From the NCBI GenBank assembly GCA_028551475.1, contig CM052357.1, positions 26,371,745 to 26,435,744 on the forward strand: a stretch of 64,000 nt of DNA, in the 5' to 3' direction. The position numbers and the translations under genes are program-made. The notes below the pieces were generated by a model that was not told the origin of the DNA, searched no databases, and saw only the letters and a list, made by a program, of their open reading frames with translations. Source of the stretch: Casuarina equisetifolia (Eukaryota; Streptophyta; Magnoliopsida; Fagales; Casuarinaceae). Positions 1 through 9,471 of this stretch are shown piece after piece (within the stretch, counting starts at the first letter, position 1; every line of letters starts with the position of its first letter).

Positions 1-62
1 ATTATTTTTCATTTGCTAGAGCCATTTTGTTTGGTTAGTAATACCTTTATTTTATTGTGCAG

Positions 63-1589
63 ACAACAAAGACCTATGTGGACAGCCTATGCCCCCCTGC
101 AAGCGTTCGAAGAAGTTGAACATTGTCATAATCGCCATGTCAGTTGTCATTGTTGCTGCATTGGCTGCACTTGGAGCATTTTTGTTCATTCGTCGCCGCC
201 GAAACGAAATTCCCAACACAAGAATAGACGACGGGATAGGGACCCCAAAGACATACTTTGCTTATAATTCTGGGCAAAAGAGCTTCGACTCCTCCGAGCT
301 CCCTAGTGAATACAGAAAAGGTGATAATGGAAACTTGTGCTTTGTGAGAAATGACAGAGAGAGTTTTGACTTACAAGACCTACTTAGAGCCGGTGCTGAG
401 GTTTTGGGGGGTGGGAGTTTTGGGTCTTCATACAAGGCTACTCTTTTGACCGGGCCTACTGTAGTTGTGAAGAGGTTTAGGCACATGAACAACATGGGGA
501 AGGAACAGTTTTCGGACCACATGAGAAAACTTGGAAGGTTGTCCCATCCTAACTTGCTTCCCCTTGTGGGCTTTTTCTACACCAAAGAAGAAAAGTTTTT
601 GATTTCTGATTTTGTGGACAATGGCAGTCTCGCTAGTCATCTTCATGGTACGTTCTCTTTTAATTTTACATTCCATGATCAGATTTATGCCAAATCTATG
701 CTTCTCTCCATGTTTTAATCTTCTCAAAATGTCGAGGTTGAAGAGCTCAATCCGGCGATGGAGCTCTGAAAGAGGACTCTGACCCTTAATATCGGAACTA
801 CTCCTGACATTTAACCCTCTGAAATTACAATTCACTGCATGGTTGTTGATTGTGACAAAAGTACATATCGCTTTGCCATTTGAGCAAAACTAAACCTGCT
901 TTGGCTTTTATTCTTTTCCAGCAAGACGTGCTCCGGGCGAGCCGGGGCTTGACTGGTCAACTCGCCTGAGGATCATCAAAGGAGTAGTGAGGGGCTTAGC
1001 TTGCCTCTACAGAGAGTTTCCAACCCTACCTCTCCCCCATGGTCACCTAAAATCCTCCAATGTGCTTCTGGACCACAAATTTATGCCCCTTTTGTCAGAG
1101 TATGTTCTTGTCCCAGTGGTGAACAAAGACCACGCTCGACAGTTCATGGCAGCATACAAGTCCCCGGAGTGCGCACAACTTGACCGTGCTTCAAGAAAGT
1201 CCGACGTATGGTGCCTGGGGATACTCATTCTTGAACTGCTAACTGGAAAATTTCCTGCAAACTATTTAAAACATGGTAGGTCAGATAACGCGGATTTGTC
1301 AACATGGGTTAATTCCGTTGTGAGGGAAGAGTGGACAGGCGAGGTATTTGATGTTGACATGAAAGGAATTAAAAACAGCGAGGAAGAAATGCTAAAGCTC
1401 TTGAAGATTGGAATGTGTTGCACCGAGATTAATGTGGAGAAGAGGTGGGAGATGAGGGAGGCTCTGGAGAAGATTGAAGAGTTGAAGGAGAGGGACATGG
1501 ATGAAGACTACTATTCTTCCTGTGCTAGTGAAGGAGAAATTTACTCTTCTAAGGCGATGACCGACGAAGACTTCTCCTTTCTCGGTTAA
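63..1589 (+). CDS. Pollen receptor-like kinase (PRK-type LRR-RLK), 3' part
   Basis: Partial gene: the LRR-encoding 5' exon lies left of the window. Exons are 63-647 and 922-1589 (intron GT 648 / AG 921), giving 416 residues here. The first in-window residues carry an NKDLCG motif that typically closes the LRR domain. A basic stretch and one transmembrane helix follow (IVIIAMSVVIVAALAALGAF), then a cytoplasmic kinase-like domain. It has a glycine loop (GGGSFGSSYKA) and a VVVKRF lysine, but HRD is replaced by HGH in HGHLKSSN and no DFG is seen where SEYVLVP stands, so it is probably an atypical or inactive kinase. FVDNGSLASHLHG, YKSPE and an acidic tail match the pollen receptor kinase family, plasma-membrane receptors of pollen-tube growth signalling. 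The family assignment is firm. Which PRK it is cannot be told without the ectodomain. Confidence 0.9.
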
Positions 1590-2529
1590 TGATAATGAGT
1601 GTTGAAGTCGGATAATCGAAATATGCATTGGTTTGTGAATTTCCACTAATTGCTAGGCCTTTCATTTTTCTGTCATTATATCCTTGTCTGCAGTAATAAT
1701 TTGATGAGCCAAAATGTCTTTTGTAATTTGTAAATTGCTCTTTCGAACACTTTCAACAAAGAGAACTGCATAGAAGAAAAGGAGATTCTGTTATTTGGAT
1801 TGGTGAAGAATAAAACAAAGAGAGACAAAAGAGCAATGTCAAAAAAGAGACATCTAGTGGTTCTTGCTTGCAAAGGAGGACTTATACGGTGTACATGTCG
1901 GAATCACAATCCTAAATAATTCTACATCATTTGGCATGAATTTGTATATTCTACTGAAATAAAAAGATCTTTCGGAAGAAAAGGAGAAACACTGGAATTG
2001 GGGCTCATGACCAGGACATCTTATGACTTGGTCGCTTAGAGTTTCACTTGAAAAAGTGGTTAGTCTTCAGTGTGTGCTTAACAATTAGGTGGGCATATGT
2101 ACAATTTTCAAGCATGGGCTAAGATAACATGTTAAGTCTTTCTTCGTTTGTTAATTTCTGTTTTTGTGCATTTAGCCCAAGCTTCGTGGATAGAGAAAAT
2201 AAGGAATCTGGATGAAGTGCAATCACATGGGGTGCTGTAGTCTTTTAAGTTGTGGACAACAAAGGGTTCTAACTTGAAACTATAGTGATGATAATTGAAA
2301 GTAAGATTTCGAACAGAGTAGGTGGGAGGATGTAGCTGCAAAGCTGCATGAATGGACAAGGCTCTACCTTATTGTGACAAGTTATTTAGGCATTTTTCAA
2401 CTTCTTAACCAAGATGACAAATAAAACATTTATGCGATTGTTTGTGGTTACATTAAGAAACAAAATAAAATCATAATGAGAATCCTCGTAGAGGGATATA
2501 CCTACAGAATACAAATGATCACGTAAAAG
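1590..2529. other. 3' flank and gene-free spacer
   Basis: AT-rich sequence without a supported gene. Positions about 1958-2070 resemble about 18194-18290 downstream of the decayed third receptor-kinase fragment (shared words such as TGGAATTGG, GCTCATGA and ACTTGAAAA), so part of it may be an old duplicate of that 3' flank. Confidence 0.5.
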
Positions 2530-3504
2530 TTGGTTATCCAAACTTGAATTGAAGATACCCATGCAAATTCCTTGAGGACTCTAAAGTTAAGAATGCTTTA
2601 GCCTTAAAAGGATATTTTTTGGATTTTGCATAAATCTTCCTTGGACAGATCATCCTCATTGAAAATGGAATAGAAGGTTATTATAAACAAAAGGGCATAT
2701 CTATCGAGACCTATCTGACTAACACTAAAGAGGTTTAATCCTAGTTTTGGTAGCCATAAATCTTCATTGATCACTTTCACCCTTACCCGAGATAATAGTT
2801 ATTGCCCCTTAACCTTCTACTTCAATCATACGATCATCCCCTAATCTCACTTGAATTTCAAATGACTTACTAAGAGGAAAACACCCTATTGTCAAATGTC
2901 CGGTGATTACTACATGTACTATCTAAACACCACTTGTTTGGAAACCTAAAAATGAATGAATAACACACATGAATAGAGAATGATTGGCCTCTTTTTCCTT
3001 AACAACATTTACTTGATGACTTTCTTTGTTACGTTTTTCTAGGTGACCAAATTTGTGACAATAGTTGCATTGAGGTTTTCCCTTCTATCAACAATTTTTC
3101 CTGAAATGATCCATCCTTTTGTAGATTTTGCAAGGAAACTAATTCTAACCTTCATTTTAACCTCTTCATCCTTTGAACTCTCTTCTACCTTTACAAATTA
3201 ACATGAATTACAGCCTTGAAGGTTGCTTCAACCAAGTTTTTGTCATTTCTCCTCGCAATATATTTTTAAAAGGCTTCTGAGGACCCCATTAATTTTAAGA
3301 CTAGCATGATAGTAAAGTACTTGGTTTCTTCTGGAGTTGTACCCATGGAATCAAATCTTTTTGTAAGATTAATAAGCATTTTCTCCATAACCTTTCTATT
3401 TGTTAGTTCTTCTCCTAATGCCCTTATTTGACTTATTATAAGATTCACATAGGTGTAATAGTCAATAATTAATTCACCTTCCTCCATCCTAGTATTTTTT
3501 TAAC

Positions 3505-3595
3505 TCATGGGGGTGTCTCTTTGGTTTAAGGGCAAAAAGTCAAGGAGCCGTGATCTTTGAGTCAATAGGTCAAGAGTTTGAAACCCCTTCTCCCT
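3505..3595 (+). mobile_element. Possible tRNA-derived SINE-like head
   Basis: A GGGGGTGTCTC start is followed by TGGTTTAAGGGC, resembling a Pol III A box, and about 45 nt later by GAGTTTGAAACCC, resembling a B box. It lies where the copia gag is interrupted. No poly(A) tail or clear target-site duplication was identified, so this is only a candidate. Confidence 0.25.
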
Positions 3596-3659
3596 CCCAT
3601 GTGTGTATGACTAAACAAAAATATAAATTAACTCATGATTAAGGGCTTGGACTCAAATA

Positions 3660-4290
3660 TGTCTTGTATGTAGGATAAAAGTTCTACATTGAAAGTGTGA
3701 TTCTTTGTGGTAAAGCTTAAATAAAGGTAGTGCCTTTTTAACTCTTGAGCTAACTTTTTTATTAAGCTTTTAGACCTCATAACATGATATCATAACTTAG
3801 GTTGAATATGTTCCTTCTTGTGTCACCTTAAGCTAAATGTTGCTTAAGATACATGAGCATGTGTGTAAGACGAAAGTCCTACATTGGAAGTGCAATCCTT
3901 TGATATAAAGCTTAAATAAAAAAATTGTCTCTCTAAACCTTAAGTTTGTTTTTTAGGTGGACCTTTTGATATTAATCACTTAGGACACTAGAAAGAAGAG
4001 TCCTGAGAAGTGTTTTATAAGCCTTGAACACCTCACTTTCCATTGAGGTTTTTTGGAGAGAGATAGACCTAGATTTTTGAGATAGTATTACAACTAGGCT
4101 TTCTTTTATGTGTACCAACCTAAATCTCATAATTGGGCTAGTCCTTCATCGGTGAAATAAGATTGAGCTTAGATTGTGGGAAAGTATTAAGCACTTAGTC
4201 CTATACTAAAAAGAAAACTTGTAAAGTACCTTATAAATCTCGAACACTCATTTCTCCGTTAAGCCCTTTTGGAGAAAGGTGAACTTAGGC
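3660..4290. repeat. Short degenerate direct repeats inside the interrupted copia fragment
   Basis: Two related stretches about 200 bp apart (near 3670-3727 and 3866-3925) share the theme AAGTCCTACATTGGAAGTG ... AAGCTTAAATAAA. A second pair (near 3990-4070 and 4200-4290) shares CTTATAA-CTCGAACAC ... TTTTGGAGA. The CCTACATTGGAAGTG theme is of a kind often seen in plant LTRs, so this may be a nested non-autonomous element. Confidence 0.45.
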
Positions 4291-4600
4291 TTTCAAGATG
4301 TCTTGACTTAGGTATTCCTAGGGATTCCTTCTTGATCAACACCTAGATTTCATGAGCCATGTTTGCATGTGCCACTTGATGAAATGCATACTTTGGTATC
4401 ACTAATTGTAGCATAAGAAGTTTTTCGAGCTCCCATTCCTAAACAAGAGTAAAATCTTCTTCATTCGAGACATCCAAGCCTTTGTCCACAATATCCCAAA
4501 CTTCCTAACATTTGAGATAAGTAGCCATTCTAATTGACCAGTAGTGGTAATTAGGACCATTTAAGATTGGTAGCAAAAGTTGAAAGTTAAGGAAAAGTGG

Positions 4601-6129
4601 AGTTTTTGAAAAGGAATAGAAAGAAGCTTAAGGTGGAGGTAAGCCATAGCCATATACCAAAAAATGAATGTTGTGGAAGTTGTAGCTAATATTAAAAAAG
4701 TTATAGTTTATGATAACCAACTCCAAAAATAAACTCTTAACATTGATTTAAGATTGTTGCTCTTTTTGAGAATAAGTTTTAGAACTTATATTGTTTAATG
4801 ATCAACATACAAATGAAACTTGCAAAATTTCTAATATCCCATTTCCAATTTCTTTGAGGTGAATTGGCATCTTAAACTTGAACATTTATAAAGCTATAGG
4901 GTTGCTAAAATTTGATAGATGTTTCATCATTCTTGCAATCACTATGGTGTTGCAGAAGGTGTAGCTATTGTTCCCTTATCCTCTTATTAGATTTTTTCAT
5001 GAAAATATAAAAGTGTTGATTACAAGATTCATACACAATTCTTACATAATTATTCTTAATACTCACAACGACACACTTGTTTTTCTCTTGGCCAATGGCT
5101 ACTGCACAAAGTAGTGCTTTTTGGTTGCTGCTTTCATGAGACGTAGGCTGCTGCCCTTATGAGGCATAACCATTTTTCTTTTTGGCCCTTAGGGTTTTCT
5201 TATGGTCTTCCTTTTTTATATTAGCACCAAAGGGAGTCCTAGCTAGATATTGCTAAAAGTCTTAACTGAATGTCACTAGAAATCCTAATCAATATAGAGG
5301 AAAATAACTCCTAGAAAATTCTTATAATACACATGGAATATATTTAAACTTAATAATTTTCACTCCAATCCTAACACATGGCATTGCACCACTTGGGAGC
5401 AAACCATGATTGAGACTACTAGAAGGGGGATGTTGTAGTTAAAAAAAAAAAAAGGGATGTTTTAGTTCTATGGATTCTGAGTACACATGCAAAATAGTTA
5501 GAGCAAGCAATATTTAGAAAGAGGAGTTAGTTTGGTGTCACAAGGGATTTTAAGATTAAGAATCATAATTTATGCGTGATAATTGGGAATTGAATTTTTT
5601 GAATGCTAGGGTTTATGAGATTTTTAAGCAAAATAAGTAACTTTTGCACCTTGTCTGATGATGGACATTTTATGAAATGATAAATGTTTGAGCAAATATA
5701 AGTATGATACAATCATGGGTATAACTTGTCTAGTGGATTTTAATTGAACTATGTTTTCCTAGGTGATTAATAGACTTTTTTGTGTTCAAAATTGTGGATG
5801 TTGGACCCTTAGTGTAAAGAATTAGCTTTTCAAACTAATGTTTAGTTCAAACTTTAGTGTTCTAAGGGATTAGAATTTCACAGGCGTTGAATAGCATATG
5901 GTTAGACTTGGCTTGTGTAAGGGAAATACTTTTTATTGTCATGTGATTCATCATTTTTCGTTAGTCTGCATATAATCATATGGATTCCCACCCGCTTCAA
6001 CAAACATGTGAGTTGGCTAGTTTGTTTAATTATAATGTTTCTATTTGTGGTTGAACAATAGAAATGAAACTCATGCATTAAGAAAGATAAGAGATGCCAC
6101 GGGTTCTTTTCATAGAATGTTGTGTTCAT
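4601..6129. other. Gene-free AT-rich spacer
   Basis: No gene, RNA gene or recognisable element was found. It lies upstream, in transposon sense, of the copia fragment and may hold its unrecognised 5' LTR remains. Confidence 0.4.
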
Positions 6130-7150
6130 CCTCTTGATTCTTGGGGTTTACAGTGTAAATAATGCAATTCGGATGTTTATTCCTTTCTAGCTTTTGCAAC
6201 TTGCAACAATGTGGCAGAGGTTGATGCTTATCAATATAGGAATTATTTGGTTGATATCTGCTGCTGTATGTCTGATTTGATTCAAATCTCTGTTTCCTAT
6301 GGTTTCATTTGCACCAATAGAAGAGTTCACATAAGATATAGGTGCCCCCCTGCTGCAGAAGGTTCAATGGACAATGTTAGTGAATGGAAGATGAAAAGAG
6401 CTTTTTTATATATCTAAGAGTTCAAGTTGTTTAGCTGGCAGCAGTCTTTTTCTTAGTTTGAAAACTCTAAACCAAATTACGATGTGCTTTTCAGATTTCT
6501 ATTCTTCATGAGTCTTGGGTCTTTTAGTACAAATATTGCAATGTGGATGTGCATTCCTTTCTAGCTTTTGCAACTTCCATATATGTGGCCGACGTTAATG
6601 CTTTTCATATATAAGCACAAGATGCTGCTTTGGTTAACGTTTGTTGTTTTATGTCAAATTTGAATAAAATCTCAGTTTCTGATGTTTTCCGTTTGCATCA
6701 TTGGAAGAGTATACATAAGATATAGATGGCCCCCGCTGCAGAATGTTCTTAGGAGAATGCCAGTAGATGGAAGATTAAAGGAGCGTTCTTTTTATCTATT
6801 TGAGTTTGTGCCTCTGCAAGTGACTCAGTGGCCTCGATTTGGGATCAGAAACTGTCCAATCTTGGTTAATATCTGTTGTTTTAGTCGGATTTTATTCAAA
6901 TCTCTGTGCCAGATGTTTTAAACAGAAGAATATAAGTAAGATAGATGCCCCCTGCTGCAGAAGGTTCTTAGGACTGAATGGAAGATGAAAATTTTTTTTT
7001 TAATCTAAGAATTCAAGTTGTTTATTTTGCAGCATTCTTTCTGTTCTTCATGATTCTTGGTTTTTCAGTATAATAGTGCAATATGGATGTGAATTTCTTT
7101 CTAGCTTTTGCAACTTGCATCAATGTGGCAGACGTTAATGCTCTTCATAT
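6130..7150. repeat. Interrupted local duplication of two sequence blocks
   Basis: Block A (a TTCTTGGGTTTTCAGT start, then CCTTTCTAGCTTTTGCAACTT and ATGTGGCAGA) occurs near 6135-6240, 6507-6614 and 7048-7150. Block B (a CTGTTT-rich start, then AGAAGAGTTCACATAAGATA and CCCCCTGCTGCAGAAGGTTC) occurs near 6249-6380, 6630-6760 and 6860-6980. The order is A-B-A-B-B-A. Short open frames across block B are not conserved between copies, so it looks non-coding. The origin is unknown. Confidence 0.6.
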
Positions 7151-8159
7151 ATTTCCTTCCCCAGTACAGCTATATCATGGTGTTTCTTATCTATGCCTGT
7201 TTTTGATATATTATTTCATAGTTGTTGTATGAAATCCTCTATATATATTAATAAATTATTTCTCTCTCCATGTTATTTTATTAGAAACATACAGCAAAGT
7301 AACTCATTTTAATTGAAAATAAAAAACATAAAATAAAAGAGAGTGAGAAACTTTCTCTTTACTAGAAGATAGAGGAGAAATTTTTGACTTCAAACTTAAT
7401 TAGTAGAAAGCAAAAGTTTCTTAACCTTGCAAATGTTCCAACCACAATTGACATTCTCTAAGACCCACCTAAAGTGCCTCTAAATTGGAAAGTGGTATTA
7501 GTTTATTCATAGTTGTCTAACACCAGGGCTATGCCCACACCAGATGATGACATTTCGAATCCCTCATTTATTTACCACGTCTCTCTCTGTCTCTGTCTCT
7601 GTCTCTGTCTCTGTCTCTTTCTCTTTCTCTTTCTCTCTCTTGGATCCTTGGCTAGTTTTCTTTAATGGTTTCTTTTCTAGTTTTGTAGATGACCTCCGTT
7701 TCAATTTTGTTATAGTTAATTTGCGGAAGTAAAGATAGTTGCAAGGCTTTTCTCATGTATCTAACAATGGGTGTCAGTCTCACCTTATTCCTCATCTTAG
7801 TTTATCTCCTTGCAATTTTGAGAATGGCACTTTTACAATAGTTTAATATATTTGTGCAACAGTAGATTGGTGGCCTAGTGATTCACGCCGTTACAATTAC
7901 TGCATGATGCAAAATTCTTCTGTAATAACTTTGGTGAGTATTTTGAATACATGGAATTAACACAAACTTAAGACTAAAAGCTTGTTGAAATAATGATTTC
8001 AATTTGAGATTTTAGATTCAACGTGGTTTGGGTTTTTCAGGACCCGTCTAATCCTTTTATAGCCAAGACAATCTAAGGTTTGTTTATCTACTTTACTAAG
8101 TTTGCATCATGTAGAAGCTTTTCAAGATATTCTGAGGGTTAGTATTGGAGGTTCCTTAC
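7151..8159. other. Gene-free spacer with a microsatellite
   Basis: Nothing coding was recognised. The only distinct element is the CTCTGT/CTTTCT tract at 7580-7640. Confidence 0.45.
7580..7640. repeat. CTCTGT then CTTTCT microsatellite
   Basis: Several CTCTGT hexamers run into CTTTCT and CTCT units over about 60 bp. The short open frame across it reads as repeated Ser-Val and Ser-Phe and is a low-complexity artefact. Confidence 0.9.
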
Positions 8160-8604
8160 TAGACACTGGTGGCACCTACACAAAAATGTTCAACTTTCTA
8201 TAATGGGCTAAGATATGAAATTTATAATTTAAGTTTTCATCGCTTTCTTTAATCTTATATCTTCGGCAGGCTTTCTCCTCTCAGACTAAGTCACGTTGAC
8301 ATGGTACTCGTGCGTTTAAAATAAAAAAAAATACTGAGAATTTAGAGCCCGTAGTCAAGAGTAGAATTTGGCATGTATCCTGCAACACCTAGTGGAGGTA
8401 CTACAGGGGAAGGTTCATGGCGGATGAAGGCTTTTATCTCCAAGTCTTGAAACGGAAAACAAACAATTTCGTGCCTTCTGCTAGACGTTTCTGCAAAAAA
8501 GAAATGAAAAAGAGGCCTAATTGGATGCAAGTATATTTTGATATAATAGCTTTCAACAGACCTCCTCCTCCCTACGGTTTCACACATTAAAAAGTCAGAC
8601 ATGA

Positions 8605-9200
8605 CAACTCAGAGTTTGGAAACGAGAGTTTGGTGGGTTTATTAAAGAAATAACAAAATTACAAAGAAATATAATAAATTGAAAGGAAATAAAAGAAGAA
8701 TAAGTAGAACTTGACGCAGGACCAGGTGCCCTGCTATCATTCACAAAAAATATACTAGCATGGCTTTGGATAAAGTCGAGGATAAAAAAAATAGAAAAAA
8801 AGAATATAGTTGAGTAAAGTAACTAAAACTTTCAAGGTTTTTACTTCAAGCATATATAATCCTAGAACCTTAGGCGCCTTTATATAGACAACTAAGGTAA
8901 CAAAATGACAAAGTACAGCTGAAGCACAACTTGCACAAATGCTAGGCACAACTTGTTAGAAATACATCAACGCGTAATTGCATGCATTTAAGAGCTCAAT
9001 CATAATATTTGCGGCCCCTCACTTATCCTTCAAGTCTTTGATCATTTAAGAGACTTGACATGCGGGCGGGCCCCTCACTTATCCTCCAAGTCTTTGATCA
9101 TTATCATCCAAGTCAAGTCTTTGATCATTATCCTCCAAGTCAAGTCTTTGGGCCCCTTTGCTTCTCCAAGTCTTCGATTACGGCTGAAACTTTAACATCA
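8605..9200. mobile_element. Copy-1-specific insertion upstream of HPCA1-like copy 1
   Basis: Flanking sequence on both sides (AAAAAGTCAGACA on the left; TGACTCCTTCCACTTCCTTA-like on the right) is nearly adjacent in the copy-2 promoter near 19070-19130, whereas here about 590 bp intervene. The insert contains CCTTTATATAGACAA and a GTCAAGTCTTTGATCATT tandem repeat and has no open frame. It could be a solo LTR or a small non-autonomous element. No terminal repeats were confirmed. Confidence 0.55.
9017..9165. repeat. Short tandem repeat of about 27 bp in the copy-1 upstream region
   Basis: CCTCCAAGTCAAGTCTTTG with ATCATTAT is repeated two to three times, with further partial copies beginning CCCCTCACTTATCC. 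It is absent from the copy-2 promoter. Confidence 0.75.
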
Positions 9201-9309
9201 TCTTGTTTGAATCCTTCCACCTTCCTTACGACGTTCAGTATTTAAATGCCAGTTCTTGAAATTCCAACTACAATTGATCCAGTTTTTAAACATTCTTCTC
9301 TTCTGTTCA

Positions 9310-9317
9310 TATATATG
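9310..9317 (+). promoter_or_regulatory. Likely TATA box of HPCA1-like copy 1
   Basis: TATATATG lies about 155 bp upstream of the chosen ATG, in a stretch conserved with copy 2, where it reads TATATAAG. The conservation of the surrounding TTCTGTTCA...GAGCCAA...ACGAACAAGAGTTTCTGAATG supports a core promoter and leader. Confidence 0.5.
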
Positions 9318-9471
9318 AGAGCCAAGACGAACAAGAGTTTCTGAATGATTTTATGTTGTTGAATAAACCCTTTGCACGCGTGAGTTCCTTGGATGATATA
9401 GATGGTGCAAGGTTTTACCCATATCTAGCTTTACAAGAGTTGTAGTTTCGAACCTTGTTGTTCTGAGAGTT

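Larger units (their letters stand above)
2530..4600 (-). mobile_element. Decayed Ty1/copia retrotransposon fragment (gag to protease), interrupted
   Basis: Read on the minus strand, three blocks match copia polyprotein landmarks in the right order. Positions 4600-4430 carry a gag N-terminus-like stretch (NGPNYHYWSIRM, then EVWDIVDKG). Positions 3487-3266 are an open gag segment with VNLIISQIRALGEELTNRK. Positions 3073-3034 carry a zinc knuckle (CNYCHKFGHLEK) whose last cysteine is replaced. Positions 2935-2880 carry a protease-like DSTCSNH where DSG is usual, followed by a RLGDD-like strand. Stops and frameshifts are frequent, so it cannot code. Positions about 3490-4400 interrupt the gag and hold unrelated repeats. 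No integrase, reverse transcriptase or LTR pair was recognised. Confidence 0.75.
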
